This document shows positions 9,617 to 18,770 of a stretch of DNA of 29,809 nt, in pieces. The notes under the pieces were generated by a model that made no database searches, was not told the origin of the DNA, and saw only the letters and a program-made list of their open reading frames with translations. How positions within the stretch are numbered: the stretch's first letter is position 1; each line of letters opens with the position of its first letter. The position numbers and the translations under genes are program-made. This DNA is from QPJE01 sp051747745 (GTDB lineage Bacteria > Bacillota > Halanaerobiia > Halanaerobiales > Halanaerobiaceae), in NCBI GenBank assembly GCA_051747745.1, contig JBNJGL010000028.1, forward strand, positions 1 to 29,809, in the 5' to 3' direction.

Positions 9617-10759
9617 ATGTATTTTAAATTTTATAATTTTGTTTTCTATATTACTATGGCTGCATATGCGTATTTTAATATTTATTTTAGAGATTTAGGA
9701 TTATCTTCTTTTCAGATAGGAATAGTAAATGCTGTTCCAAGAGGTCTTTCACTTGTGATTCTTCCCTTTTGGGGTTTAATTACTGATTATCTACAGCAGA
9801 ACAAAAAAGTTCTTTTTATAGCTCTAAGTGGTACTTTAGCAGTGATTATAATTTTTCCAGCTGCAGTAACATTTTGGAGCCTTATAATTATGATGTTTTT
9901 ATTTGCCGTTTTTCAGAATCCAATTCAGCCTCTATCTGACAGTCTTTTACTCGATTATCTGGGAGAAAATGCCGGTCAGTATGGGAAATTCAGATTATGG
10001 GGTTCAATTGGATATATGCTTACTGTATCACTTATTGGATATTATTTAGAACAAACTGCAAGCAAAAATCTTTTTACTGTATATGCAGTTTTTATATTTT
10101 TAAGTATTCTTCTGCTTAAAGGACTGCCGGAAAGCAGGAGAGATATTAAAATATTTAATCTGGGCGATTTTACAAAAATATTTAAGAACAAAAAACTCTT
10201 TCAATTTCTTCTTTTTGTATTTATTCTGCAGACAACAATGAATGCTAATTATGTTTATTTTCCATTATACATAGTTGATCATGGTGGAGGAGAATTTTTA
10301 CTTGGCCTGGCCATGACACTATCATCCGGAAGTGAGATTTTTGCTTTTTTTGCTTCAGAAAAAATAATAGATAAATTAAAGATGGACAGGATTGTTTTTA
10401 TTATTAGTTTATCTTTTACCCTCCGCTGGATTTTACTTTTTTTATTTCCTGTAAAAGCAATTATTTTGACTTCTCAGCTTCTGCACAGTTTAACATTTGG
10501 TTTGTTTTATGCTGTGGGTGTAAATTATGTGAGCAAAATAAGTGGAGAAAAATTTAGAGCAACAGGACAGAATATTTTCTCTGCTGTATATCTCGGTATA
10601 AGTTCAATTTCGGGCAGTTTAATTGGTGGTAAGTTATATGAAATATTTGGTGGTGAACTGATGTATTTAATCTGGAGTTTGACCACAGCTTCAGCTGGTA
10701 TTTTTTATATTTTCACTCTATCTAATAACAGGAAAAAATTAAGGGAAGATTATAGATGA
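9617..10759 (+). CDS. Major facilitator superfamily transporter (MFS_1-like)
   Basis: Product of 380 aa with about twelve hydrophobic helices and very short loops. It resembles the compact MFS_1-like group that includes phenylpropionate and nucleoside/proton symporters. Recognisable features are YFNIYFRDLGLSSFQIGIVNA in the first helix-loop region, the loop after helix 2 (FWGLITDYLQQNKKVLF, the A-motif region, poorly conserved), FRLWGSIGYML near residues 130-140, and a G-rich GSLIGGKLYEIFGG late in the protein. The ATG has AGGA 8 nt upstream. It follows ymfH by 4 nt, and its stop overlaps the queG start (ATGA). The substrate cannot be told; queuosine precursors are a tempting guess from the neighbour, but known queuine transporters are of other families. 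Confidence 0.87.
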   Translation: MYFKFYNFVFYITMAAYAYFNIYFRDLGLSSFQIGIVNAVPRGLSLVILPFWGLITDYLQQNKKVLFIALSGTLAVIIIFPAAVTFWSLIIMMFLFAVFQNPIQPLSDSLLLDYLGENAGQYGKFRLWGSIGYMLTVSLIGYYLEQTASKNLFTVYAVFIFLSILLLKGLPESRRDIKIFNLGDFTKIFKNKKLFQFLLFVFILQTTMNANYVYFPLYIVDHGGGEFLLGLAMTLSSGSEIFAFFASEKIIDKLKMDRIVFIISLSFTLRWILLFLFPVKAIILTSQLLHSLTFGLFYAVGVNYVSKISGEKFRATGQNIFSAVYLGISSISGSLIGGKLYEIFGGELMYLIWSLTTASAGIFYIFTLSNNRKKLREDYR

Positions 10760-11844
10760 TAAAAAAAGATAAAATAAAGACTTTTGCTAAAATTGCTGGT
10801 TTTGATATATGTAGAATAACAGATGAAATTGAATTTGAAGCTGAAAAAATTATACTTAAAAAAAGAAAAAGTTCCGGATACTGGCCTTCACCATTATTTA
10901 ATAAAAATATTGAAGAAGTTTGTAATATTAAAAAAATATTTTCTCAAGCTAAAACTGCCATTGTACTTGCAGTTTCGTATAATCAAAAATCAAATAATAA
11001 TTTTTATTTATCTAAATATATAGGAGAAGTTGATTACCACAAATATATAAACATGATGATGGATAATTTAATTGATATGCTAAAAGATGAAGTTGGGGAA
11101 TCTTTTCAATATAAAAAATATGTTGATACAGCACCTTTTATGGAAAGAGTTATTGCTAGAAATGCCGGTATAGGATTCACCGGCAAAAATTCTTTTATAA
11201 TCAATCCACACTATGGTTCTTTTATATTTTTAGCCGAGATACTGGTTGATTTTAAAATATCAGCTGATAAAAAACTAAATTTAGACTGTGGAGACTGCAG
11301 AAAGTGTATAGACAGCTGTCCTGTAGGAGCAATAAAAGAACCTTATTTGACTGATTTTAATAAATGTATAAGTTATCTGACTCAAAAGAGAGGTATACTA
11401 ACATTAGAAGAAAGAAAAATAATTGGTGAGAATATATGGGGATGTGATATATGTCAGGAGGTCTGTCCCTATAATAAAAATATTGAACAGACTGAACATT
11501 CAAAATTAACTCAAAAAAAGGCATATGGAATAAGTTATTTTTTAAATATTGATAGAAAAAAGCCACCTTTAGAATTAAAAAAGATGGCATTATCATGGCG
11601 GGGTTTCCGAATTTTGCAGCGTAATGCTATTATTGCTGCTGCTAATTCCCATGATGAAAAATATTTTGATATTATAAGAAATAAATTAAAAGACAATTCA
11701 CCTGTCATTAGATTTTATTCGCTCTGGGCACTGATGGAAATAAATAAGAATAGAGCTTATGAGATTTTAAGAGAACATCTACTGACCGAAAAAGAAAAAG
11801 AGATAAGGGAAGAAATAAAAAAATTATTAGATAATATAAATTAA
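10756..11844 (+). CDS. queG: Epoxyqueuosine reductase
   Basis: Product of 362 aa, a cobalamin- and 4Fe-4S-dependent cytosolic enzyme. It reduces epoxyqueuosine to queuosine in tRNA, the last step of the pathway. The N-terminal DUF1730 domain contains YVDTAPFMERVIARNAGIGF. Two iron-sulfur motifs follow: CGDCRKCIDSCPVGAI near residues 179-194, and GCDICQEVCPYNKN near 230-243. The C-terminal 100 residues are HEAT-like helical repeats, as in the longer QueG forms. The start ATG overlaps the MFS gene stop; AAGGGA lies 9 nt upstream. No other queuosine gene lies in the window, so the rest of the pathway must be elsewhere. Confidence 0.94.
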   Translation: MIKKDKIKTFAKIAGFDICRITDEIEFEAEKIILKKRKSSGYWPSPLFNKNIEEVCNIKKIFSQAKTAIVLAVSYNQKSNNNFYLSKYIGEVDYHKYINMMMDNLIDMLKDEVGESFQYKKYVDTAPFMERVIARNAGIGFTGKNSFIINPHYGSFIFLAEILVDFKISADKKLNLDCGDCRKCIDSCPVGAIKEPYLTDFNKCISYLTQKRGILTLEERKIIGENIWGCDICQEVCPYNKNIEQTEHSKLTQKKAYGISYFLNIDRKKPPLELKKMALSWRGFRILQRNAIIAAANSHDEKYFDIIRNKLKDNSPVIRFYSLWALMEINKNRAYEILREHLLTEKEKEIREEIKKLLDNIN

Positions 11845-11887
11845 TATATATAATTATATATGAACTATTCTGGAGGGAAGATTATAG

Positions 11888-13531
11888 ATGAAGATAAAAA
11901 TTTTTGATGAAATTCTGGAATTCAATTCTGCAGTGACAATAGAGGAAATTATAAAACATAGTTCTATTGAGAACAAAAAAAATGTTATGGCGGCAATTGT
12001 AGCCAATCAGATATATGATTTAAATGATATAATTGATGATGATACAGAGATAAAACCTGTTTTTATAGATTCTGAATTGGGAAATAGGATTTACAGAAGG
12101 AGTTTATTTCTGGTGCTGGCAAAAGCAGTATATGATATATTTCCAGACTCAATTTTAAATATAGAAATATCGCTGAGTAATGGAATATACTGTGAATTAA
12201 AGAAAGATAAAAAATTGAGCAAAAAAGATATACTTGACATAAAAAATAAAATGAAAGAAATTATTGAAGCAGATTTGAAGATAACCAGAAAAGAAGTTTC
12301 TAAAGAAAATGCTTTAGAAATATATACAGAACAAAATTGTAATTTTAGAAAAGAGCTTATAGAGAATCAGGATAAAGAATTGTATAAAATATATGAATTA
12401 GATGGATATTATGATTATTTTTATTACAATATGGTTCCTTCAACTGCTTATTTAAATGAGTTTGATCTGCATCTCCGCATACCTGGATTTATATTGCTGT
12501 TTCCTAAGTTTTATGAAGAAAAAGTTTTGCCATCTTTTAAAGAACAGCCTAAACTGGCTAAAGTTTATTTAGAATATGAAAAACTTGGAGAAATTCTAAA
12601 TATAAATAATGTTGCTGATCTAAATAAAGTTATTAAAAATAAAGAATATGATGAGCTGATAAGAATTGCAGAGGGATTACATGAAAAAAATATTGCTAAA
12701 ATCGCTGACCAGATAAAGGAAGGAATGCCGAGGAATAAGATTATTTTGATAGCAGGGCCATCTTCATCGGGTAAAACTACTTTTACACACAGACTTTCAA
12801 CACAGCTGAGAATTAATGGTTTAAGACCGGTACAGATTTCGGTAGATGATTATTTTGTCAATAGAGATGAAACTCCTCTTCACGAAGATGGAAGTTACAA
12901 TTTCGAATCTATTAATGCTATTGATCTTGATTTATTTAACAATCATTTATTGAGGCTTATACAGGGCCAGGAAATCGAACTGCCTGTATTTAATTTTCAG
13001 GAAGGTATAAGGGAAAAGAGTGGCAAGTTTTTAAGTTTAAATGAAGATCAGCCAATACTGATAGAGGGTATACACGGCCTCAATGATAAAATGACTGAAG
13101 TTATTCCACAGGATTTAAAATTCAAAATTTATGTAAGTGCACTAACACAGCTTAATATAGATTGTCATAATAGAATACCAACTACAGATACTCGTTTGAT
13201 AAGAAGAATTGTAAGAGATAATCAGTATAGAGGTCAGTCTGCTTCTGGAACATTAGATTTATGGGGATCAGTGAGAAGGGGAGAAGAAGAGAACATCTTT
13301 CCATTTCAGGAAAATGCGGATGTAATGTTTAATTCAGCATTAATATATGAGCTTTCAGTATTAAAAAATTATATAGAGCCACTGCTGAAACAAATTGATA
13401 GAACAGATAAAAATTATTTTCAGGCACAGCGGCTCTTAGAATTATTGAGTAATTTCAGAGCTATTCCAGATAATGAAATACCTCTTACATCTATATTACG
13501 AGAGTTTATTGGCGGAAGTGTGTTCAGATAA
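11888..13531 (+). CDS. TGS-domain uridine-kinase-like nucleoside kinase
   Basis: Product of 547 aa with two parts. Residues 1-65 look like a TGS/ubiquitin-like domain, and about 66-270 resemble the threonyl-tRNA synthetase second additional domain. From about 280 a uridine kinase/phosphoribulokinase P-loop domain follows: GPSSSGKT at residues 290-297, VDDYFVNRDETPLHEDGSYN, and FEGIHGLND-like IEGIHGLND. This composite is a known kinase-like family of Bacillota and Thermotogae, with unproven substrate. Uridine/cytidine phosphorylation is the obvious guess; the TGS domain hints at RNA or ribosome contact (inference). The ATG follows GGAGGG by 11 nt. The last 36 nt overlap the end of the opposite-strand HAD gene. 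Confidence 0.88.
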   Translation: MKIKIFDEILEFNSAVTIEEIIKHSSIENKKNVMAAIVANQIYDLNDIIDDDTEIKPVFIDSELGNRIYRRSLFLVLAKAVYDIFPDSILNIEISLSNGIYCELKKDKKLSKKDILDIKNKMKEIIEADLKITRKEVSKENALEIYTEQNCNFRKELIENQDKELYKIYELDGYYDYFYYNMVPSTAYLNEFDLHLRIPGFILLFPKFYEEKVLPSFKEQPKLAKVYLEYEKLGEILNINNVADLNKVIKNKEYDELIRIAEGLHEKNIAKIADQIKEGMPRNKIILIAGPSSSGKTTFTHRLSTQLRINGLRPVQISVDDYFVNRDETPLHEDGSYNFESINAIDLDLFNNHLLRLIQGQEIELPVFNFQEGIREKSGKFLSLNEDQPILIEGIHGLNDKMTEVIPQDLKFKIYVSALTQLNIDCHNRIPTTDTRLIRRIVRDNQYRGQSASGTLDLWGSVRRGEEENIFPFQENADVMFNSALIYELSVLKNYIEPLLKQIDRTDKNYFQAQRLLELLSNFRAIPDNEIPLTSILREFIGGSVFR

Positions 13532-14095
13532 AATAGTGTCCAGATGCTTTTTTATATCTATCCAGCTGTCCGCCCTATAGATTAAGTTATTTGTTTTTAT
13601 ATCTTTATTATGATATTTGCTGACCAGGATAACAGGGATATTTTTTTTAGAAATTGCCAGAGCATTAAATTTATTATCTTCGATAAACAATTTTAGATTC
13701 AGTTTTTCAGCAAGGGGTGCTTTGTTATCTTCATGATATAAACTGTCATAAGGTATATCGTATTTTTTTAGCCAGTTTTTGGTCAATTTGTTATACCTGC
13801 TGTGGCGGGCTGTAATCAGTATTAATTCAAAACCTTTCTTTTTTAATGTTTCTAATGTTTCCCTAGCACCTTCTGCTGCTGGAACCTGTCTATATATGTT
13901 TTCCAGTTCTTTTTCTAAAAATAACTTTAATTCTTCATCATTTAAACCAAAAGCTTCAGCAAGATTATAAGTGTGTTTGCGAAGATTTATATTTCTATCA
14001 AAAAAATCAATCATTTTCTGCTGCCAGATACTGTTATTTTCGGAACCTTCTTCTGTCAGTACACCATCTATATCTATACCAAGTTTGTTATACAT
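13496..14095 (-). CDS. HAD-family nucleotidase (5'(3')-deoxyribonucleotidase-like, COG5663)
   Basis: Product of 199 aa. The HAD motifs are visible: motif I DIDGVLTEE (D8, D10), motif II ITARHSRYNK near residues 95-104, and motif III IEDNKFNA near 137-144, preceded by the lysine in NKAPLAEKL. The arrangement fits the NT5C/YqfW-like group of small cytosolic phosphatases that act on nucleotides or similar phosphoesters; the substrate is not known. The ATG at 14095 (minus strand) has CAGGAGG a few bases upstream. The gene converges on the kinase gene, and the two coding ends overlap by 36 nt. No terminator fits between them. The divergent partner upstream is nth. Confidence 0.88.
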   Translation of the reverse strand: MYNKLGIDIDGVLTEEGSENNSIWQQKMIDFFDRNINLRKHTYNLAEAFGLNDEELKLFLEKELENIYRQVPAAEGARETLETLKKKGFELILITARHSRYNKLTKNWLKKYDIPYDSLYHEDNKAPLAEKLNLKLFIEDNKFNALAISKKNIPVILVSKYHNKDIKTNNLIYRADSWIDIKKHLDTILSEHTSANKLS

Positions 14096-14194
14096 ATTTT
14101 GCCTCCTGTATGTTATTATCTACTTGTTTTTATTTTAGATAATATGTTATCATCTTTTTAACAATAAGTCCAACAATAAGGGGGAATACTAAAA

Positions 14195-14830
14195 TTGGAG
14201 AAAAAAACAGAAGAAATAATAAAGCTTCTTTCACTTAATTATCCAAATCCAACAACAGCATTAAAATTTTCCACACCTTTTGAACTTCTTGTTGCTACTA
14301 TATTATCAGCTCAGACAACAGATGTTCAAGTAAATAAGGTTACAGAAGAATTATTTAAAACCAATTCTAGACCTGAAGACTTTGCAGAGATGGAGCCAAA
14401 AGAACTGCAAAAAAAGATAAAAAGTATAGGACTATTTAGAAATAAAGCCAAATTTATTGTAAAGACCAGCAAAATGATTTTAGAAAATTATGATGGTCAT
14501 GTTCCTGAAGAAAGAAAGGAACTGATAAAACTATCAGGTGTGGGCAGAAAAACAGCAAATGTTGTTCTGGCTAATGCTTTTGATAAACCGGCTTTTCCAG
14601 TTGATACCCATGTGTTCAGAGTGTCAGAAAGGCTGGGGCTGGCCGATGGAATAAATGTAGAAAAAACTGAAAAGGAATTAACCCAGAATATAGATAAAAA
14701 ATACTGGATTGATCTACATCATTGGCTGATCAATCACGGACGTGCCGTTTGTAAGGCTCAAAACCCAGACTGTGAAAACTGTTTTTTGAGTCATTTATGT
14801 AAATATTATAAAAATAAGAAAGGGGAATAA
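14195..14830 (+). CDS. nth: Endonuclease III (DNA glycosylase/AP lyase)
   Basis: Product of 211 aa. It removes oxidised pyrimidines in base-excision repair and cuts the abasic site by beta-elimination. The helix-hairpin-helix LSGVGRKTANVV holds the Schiff-base lysine K119, and the catalytic aspartate is D137 in PVDTHVFR. The C-terminal 4Fe-4S loop is complete: C186, C193, C196, C202 (C-x6-C-x2-C-x5-C). The start is TTG at 14195, after the purine-rich AAGGGGGAA; no ATG would preserve the N-terminal helix. It begins a run with the PPC-domain gene only 2 nt downstream. Confidence 0.96.
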   Translation: MEKKTEEIIKLLSLNYPNPTTALKFSTPFELLVATILSAQTTDVQVNKVTEELFKTNSRPEDFAEMEPKELQKKIKSIGLFRNKAKFIVKTSKMILENYDGHVPEERKELIKLSGVGRKTANVVLANAFDKPAFPVDTHVFRVSERLGLADGINVEKTEKELTQNIDKKYWIDLHHWLINHGRAVCKAQNPDCENCFLSHLCKYYKNKKGE

Positions 14831-14832
14831 TT

Positions 14833-15249
14833 ATGCAGGAATACAGTGTTAAGAAAGTATTTTTAGGAAGACTTCAAAAAGGTGATGACCTTCTTAAAAA
14901 AATGACTGAAGTTGTTAAAGAAAAAAATATCGAAACAGGGTTTATTAATGTTATAGGAGCCGCCACTAAAGCCGTTTTTGGCTATTATGATATGCAGAAG
15001 GAAGAATATGAGTTCATTACCAGAGAAGGAGAATTTGAGATACTTAATGTTAGTGGTAATGTTTCACTGAAAGATGGAGAACCGATGGTACATGCCCATA
15101 TATTATTTGCTGATAATGAAGGGAATACTTTTGGAGGACATCTTGCAGAAGGTACTAAAGTTTTTGCTGCAGAGTTATATATTCAGGAACTTGAAGGAAA
15201 AGCTCCTGTAAGAAAATTTGATAAAGAAACAGGATTGACACTCTGGTAA
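14833..15249 (+). CDS. PPC/DUF296-domain protein
   Basis: Product of 138 aa consisting of a single PPC (DUF296) domain. The family fold is a trimeric beta-rich domain, seen in plant AT-hook proteins and as stand-alone bacterial proteins of unclear function. Visible hallmarks are GFINVIGAATKAVFGYYD, the histidines in MVHAHILFAD that may bind metal, and FGGHLAEGTKVFAAELYIQE. There is no AT-hook. DNA binding is often written in the family name but is not shown for the stand-alone bacterial form. It is tightly coupled to nth (2-nt gap, with AAGGGGAA overlapping the nth stop), which suggests co-expression more than shared function. Confidence 0.88.
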   Translation: MQEYSVKKVFLGRLQKGDDLLKKMTEVVKEKNIETGFINVIGAATKAVFGYYDMQKEEYEFITREGEFEILNVSGNVSLKDGEPMVHAHILFADNEGNTFGGHLAEGTKVFAAELYIQELEGKAPVRKFDKETGLTLW

Positions 15250-15273
15250 TTATATCTCTGGAAAGGGGAAAAA

Positions 15274-16590
15274 ATGAAAAAAATATTTGTCTTAGATACA
15301 AATGTACTTTTAAATAATCCACGCGCATTATTTTCCTTTGAAGATAATGATGTCATTATACCACTGGCTGTAGTTGAAGAAATAGATAATTTAAAAAGTA
15401 ATAATTCTGTTCTCGGTTATAATGCCAGAGAAACTTCGCGACTTCTGGAAGAAATACGTGCAGAGGGAAGACTTGATAAAGGTGTTAAATTAGAAGAAGG
15501 TGGAATTTTACGCATAGTAATTAATGGAGAAGATTTGCGGCTTCCAAAAGGATTAAGTGCCGGCAAGATGGACAACCGGATTATTTCCACCGCTATGCAT
15601 ATACAGGATGATAATCCTGATGTGAAGGTAGTATTGATTTCTGATGATATAAATCTGAGATTAATAGCAGATGCGTTTGGACTAACAGCTGAAGAACACA
15701 GTTCAACAAAACTTTCAGATGAACAAATTTATGCTGGTTTCAAAGAGTTCGAAGTACTTTCTTCAGTAATAGATAAATTTTATTCTGAAGGAGAAATCAG
15801 TCCAGAAGATTTACATTTAGATGAAGAACTGGATTTGCATCCAAATGAATTTATACAGCTTACAGCATCAGATCAGAATAAGAAAACCGCTCTTTCCTGT
15901 TTTGATGGGTCTAAATTAAAAAAATTAAAATATAACAGCAGTTCACCAGCTAAGATTACTGCCAGGAATAGAGAACAGCAGCTGGCAGTAGAGCTTTTAT
16001 TAAATGATGACATAAAACTGGTGACATTGTCGGGGAAGGCAGGAACCGGTAAAACACTGCTGGCTGTAGCTGCTGGCTTAAGTAAAGTGGTTGATGAACA
16101 TAAATACAGCAAACTACTTGTAGCACGTCCAATCATGCCAATGGGGAAAGATCTGGGGTATCTGCCTGGGGAGAAAGAAGAAAAGTTATCTCCCTGGATG
16201 CAGCCCATATTTGATAATTTAGATTTTATAGTACACAGAAATAAGAGTGATAAATATGCATACCAAAAACTTTTAAATTCCGGTTTGATTCAGATAGAAG
16301 CACTAACCTATATTAGAGGAAGATCTGTTCCTGATCAGTTTTTAATAGTTGATGAGGCCCAGAATCTATCTCTGCATGAGGTTAAAACAATAGTGACAAG
16401 AGCTGGAGAAAATACAAAAATAGTATTTACTGGAGATCCATTTCAGATCGATAATCCATATTTAAATTTTCATAAAAATGGTTTAAATCATCTTGCCCAT
16501 AAATTTCATAAAGAAAAAATTGCAGGACATGTTATGTTAAAACAGGGTGAAAGATCTGAACTTGCTAGAATTGCCAGTGAACTGCTGTAA
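15274..16590 (+). CDS. PIN-PhoH family ATPase (YlaK-like)
   Basis: Product of 438 aa. An N-terminal PIN ribonuclease-like domain (DTNVLLNNPRALFSFED at residues 8-24; acidic D residues in ISDDINLRLIADAFG) is joined to a C-terminal PhoH ATPase/helicase-like domain. Walker A is GKAGTGKT at about residues 254-261; Walker B is FLIVDEAQNLSLHEVK, followed by GDPFQIDNPY. Members with this fusion (PhoH2/YlaK type) are thought to unwind and cut RNA; the exact target here is unknown. The ATG has GGAAAGGGG upstream. The gene follows the PPC gene by 24 nt and is followed by the SpoIID-like gene after 15 nt. Confidence 0.92.
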   Translation: MKKIFVLDTNVLLNNPRALFSFEDNDVIIPLAVVEEIDNLKSNNSVLGYNARETSRLLEEIRAEGRLDKGVKLEEGGILRIVINGEDLRLPKGLSAGKMDNRIISTAMHIQDDNPDVKVVLISDDINLRLIADAFGLTAEEHSSTKLSDEQIYAGFKEFEVLSSVIDKFYSEGEISPEDLHLDEELDLHPNEFIQLTASDQNKKTALSCFDGSKLKKLKYNSSSPAKITARNREQQLAVELLLNDDIKLVTLSGKAGTGKTLLAVAAGLSKVVDEHKYSKLLVARPIMPMGKDLGYLPGEKEEKLSPWMQPIFDNLDFIVHRNKSDKYAYQKLLNSGLIQIEALTYIRGRSVPDQFLIVDEAQNLSLHEVKTIVTRAGENTKIVFTGDPFQIDNPYLNFHKNGLNHLAHKFHKEKIAGHVMLKQGERSELARIASELL

Positions 16591-16605
16591 TGCAGGAGAC
16601 AAATT

Positions 16606-18717
16606 ATGAATAAAAAAATTAGAATAGTTATTATATCAGCTTTGCTTTTTGGTCTTTTGTTTGCACTTGGGGATTTTTATATTTATAATTACCAGAAGCC
16701 TGATACTAATACTGGTATTATAATTGCAAATGATAATCTGTCTAAAATTGCCCTTTCTGATGCAAAAAGAAAATTTTATAATGGAGAATACTCTGCAGCT
16801 GAAGATATATATATAGATCTTATTTCTAAAAAACCATATGAAGTAAAATACCGAAGAGATTTATCTGCTGTCTATGCAGATTTAGGTGAGATAAAAAAAG
16901 AAAATCTATCTCTCCTAAAAACTGCGATTTTGAGTGGTGAAAGCCGTGATTTTCTTGATCTGGCAGTAAATTATTATCAGATAGGAAAACCTGATGCAGC
17001 TATCTTTTTACTGGAAAATAAGGTGGTTGATAAAGAACTTGACCTGGAAGAATTTTTGTTTAAAAAATATTTTCTGCTGACTGCTTTAAATATTGAAAAA
17101 GAAATTACAGATAAAGCTGAGATCTATCTTATAAAAACGGAGGAGTATTCTTTTAATGACAGCAGAGTTTTTATGCTTAAATCAGCATTAAATGAGCTAA
17201 AAAGCAATTATTATGCTGCTTATCAGAATCTTTACAAAGCATATGAAAATGATAAAAGTAAAACATTTCTCTTTAAGGATATGGCATTAATGCTGGAAAA
17301 AGCTGATGAAGAAATTAAAGCTTATAATCACTGGCAGAGAACTCTTTCTTATGGATGGTTTAGGGGGCTGGCCCTGGAAAGGATAAATTATTATCAGGAT
17401 AAATATCCTTCTTTACAGCCAGAAGAGAAAAAAGAAACACCGGAAAAGATTAATCCTTTTAACTTAAAGGCAGACTGGACTGAACTTAGTAAATTTCCTT
17501 ATGAAGATGAAGAAAAATTGACAAATATAAAAGTCGGCCTGCAGGAAAATAATAAAAGTTTAGTTTTTCAATCTTATTCTAATTTTAGAATAATTAAGAA
17601 CAGTGAAGTTCTTTTCAATGGAGAAAAAATGAAAAACTATATTTTAAAAGCTGAGTCGGGAAATCTTTATATAGAATATAGAACTGGTAGAACAGAACTG
17701 GGAGAGTTGGAAGATAATTACGAAATATCAAATAAAGAATCTTCTTCATTTTATATATTCAACTTAAATTATGGACAGGGGTATTTCTGGCAGGGAAGAG
17801 AAAACCGTCAGTATAGAGGTGGTCTTCTTATCAAAGGGGAGGGCACGCAATTTACTGTTATAAACAAAGTAGATTTAACATCATATTTAATATCTGTAGT
17901 ACCTTCTGAAATTTATGCTTCCTGGCCTGATGAGGCTCTTAAAGCACAGACTATTGCAGCCAGAAGTTATACACTTTCCAATTTAGGAAGACATAAGGAT
18001 GAAGGTTATGATCTATGTTCATCAGTTCACTGTGCAGCATATAATGGTGTAAAAAGTGAACATCCCAATACAACAGAGGCAGTGCTGTCCACGCGTGGAG
18101 AAACTGCTTATTATAAAGATAATATAATAGAAGCTGTTTTTAGCAGCAATAGCGGTGGTTTTACTGAAAGAAGTGATGAAATATGGCAGAGCGATCTTCC
18201 TTATCTCAGAGGATCAAATCAGATGATAGATAAAAGTTACCGTTTTCCTCTTTCTCCATATGAGTTAAAAAAATGGATAGTCACTGAACCTGAATCATAT
18301 TCTAAAAAATATGGCAGCAGCAATAGATACAGATGGCAGCTGAGTATTGGTAAAGAAGTACTGGAGTACAGAAGTGAGTTAAATGATATTAAAAAGATAG
18401 TTGTTCTGGATAGAGCATTAGGTGGAACTGTTACCAGACTAAAAATAATAGGTGAATCTGAAGAGAAAATTTATTCCGGCTATCAGATAAGAAGAGTATT
18501 TGCCGGTCTTAGAAGCAGTAGAATTATTCTGGAACCCATATATTCCAATTTAGGAGAATTTTTGAGTGTCAATATATATGGCGCTGGCTGGGGACACAAT
18601 TTAGGTTTTGATCAGTCTGCAGCAGCCGGGATGGCAGCAGAAGGATGGAATTATCGGGAAATAATAGATCACTTTTACCCAGAAACTGATATAAGAAAAT
18701 ATTCGGAAAGTGAATAA
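16606..18717 (+). CDS. Membrane-anchored TPR-SpoIID/LytB domain protein
   Basis: Product of 703 aa. A single N-terminal hydrophobic segment (about residues 5-27) acts as a signal anchor. Helical TPR-like repeats cover about 45-265. The C-terminal region (about 400-700) is a SpoIID/LytB domain: VVPSEIYASWPDEALKAQTI, AARSYTL, then GWGHNLGFDQSAAAGMAAEG, where most SpoIID proteins have GHGVGMSQ. SpoIID proteins are lytic transglycosylases that act on peptidoglycan stripped of stem peptides. This one is much longer than sporulation SpoIID (about 340 aa), and no sporulation genes lie near it, so it may serve vegetative wall remodelling (inference). The ATG has CAGGAG upstream. Confidence 0.9.
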   Translation: MNKKIRIVIISALLFGLLFALGDFYIYNYQKPDTNTGIIIANDNLSKIALSDAKRKFYNGEYSAAEDIYIDLISKKPYEVKYRRDLSAVYADLGEIKKENLSLLKTAILSGESRDFLDLAVNYYQIGKPDAAIFLLENKVVDKELDLEEFLFKKYFLLTALNIEKEITDKAEIYLIKTEEYSFNDSRVFMLKSALNELKSNYYAAYQNLYKAYENDKSKTFLFKDMALMLEKADEEIKAYNHWQRTLSYGWFRGLALERINYYQDKYPSLQPEEKKETPEKINPFNLKADWTELSKFPYEDEEKLTNIKVGLQENNKSLVFQSYSNFRIIKNSEVLFNGEKMKNYILKAESGNLYIEYRTGRTELGELEDNYEISNKESSSFYIFNLNYGQGYFWQGRENRQYRGGLLIKGEGTQFTVINKVDLTSYLISVVPSEIYASWPDEALKAQTIAARSYTLSNLGRHKDEGYDLCSSVHCAAYNGVKSEHPNTTEAVLSTRGETAYYKDNIIEAVFSSNSGGFTERSDEIWQSDLPYLRGSNQMIDKSYRFPLSPYELKKWIVTEPESYSKKYGSSNRYRWQLSIGKEVLEYRSELNDIKKIVVLDRALGGTVTRLKIIGESEEKIYSGYQIRRVFAGLRSSRIILEPIYSNLGEFLSVNIYGAGWGHNLGFDQSAAAGMAAEGWNYREIIDHFYPETDIRKYSESE

Positions 18718-18723
18718 AAACAC

Positions 18724-18752
18724 TTGAAATTTATTTTTAAATAATGTATAAT
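18724..18752 (+). promoter_or_regulatory. Sigma-A promoter of the FMN riboswitch-ribU transcript
   Basis: TTGAAA at 18724-18729 and TATAAT at 18747-18752 are separated by 17 nt, close to ideal for the housekeeping sigma factor. Transcription would start near 18759, about 12 nt before the riboswitch P1 stem. It lies just past the SpoIID-like gene stop, so ribU should be transcribed independently. Confidence 0.85.
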
Positions 18753-18770
18753 TTAAACAAAGAAAATAAT

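Noticed and set aside
15873..16208. Minus-strand reading frame of 111 codons inside the PhoH gene
   Set aside because: It is antisense to the Walker A region of a certain gene and has no recognisable domain.
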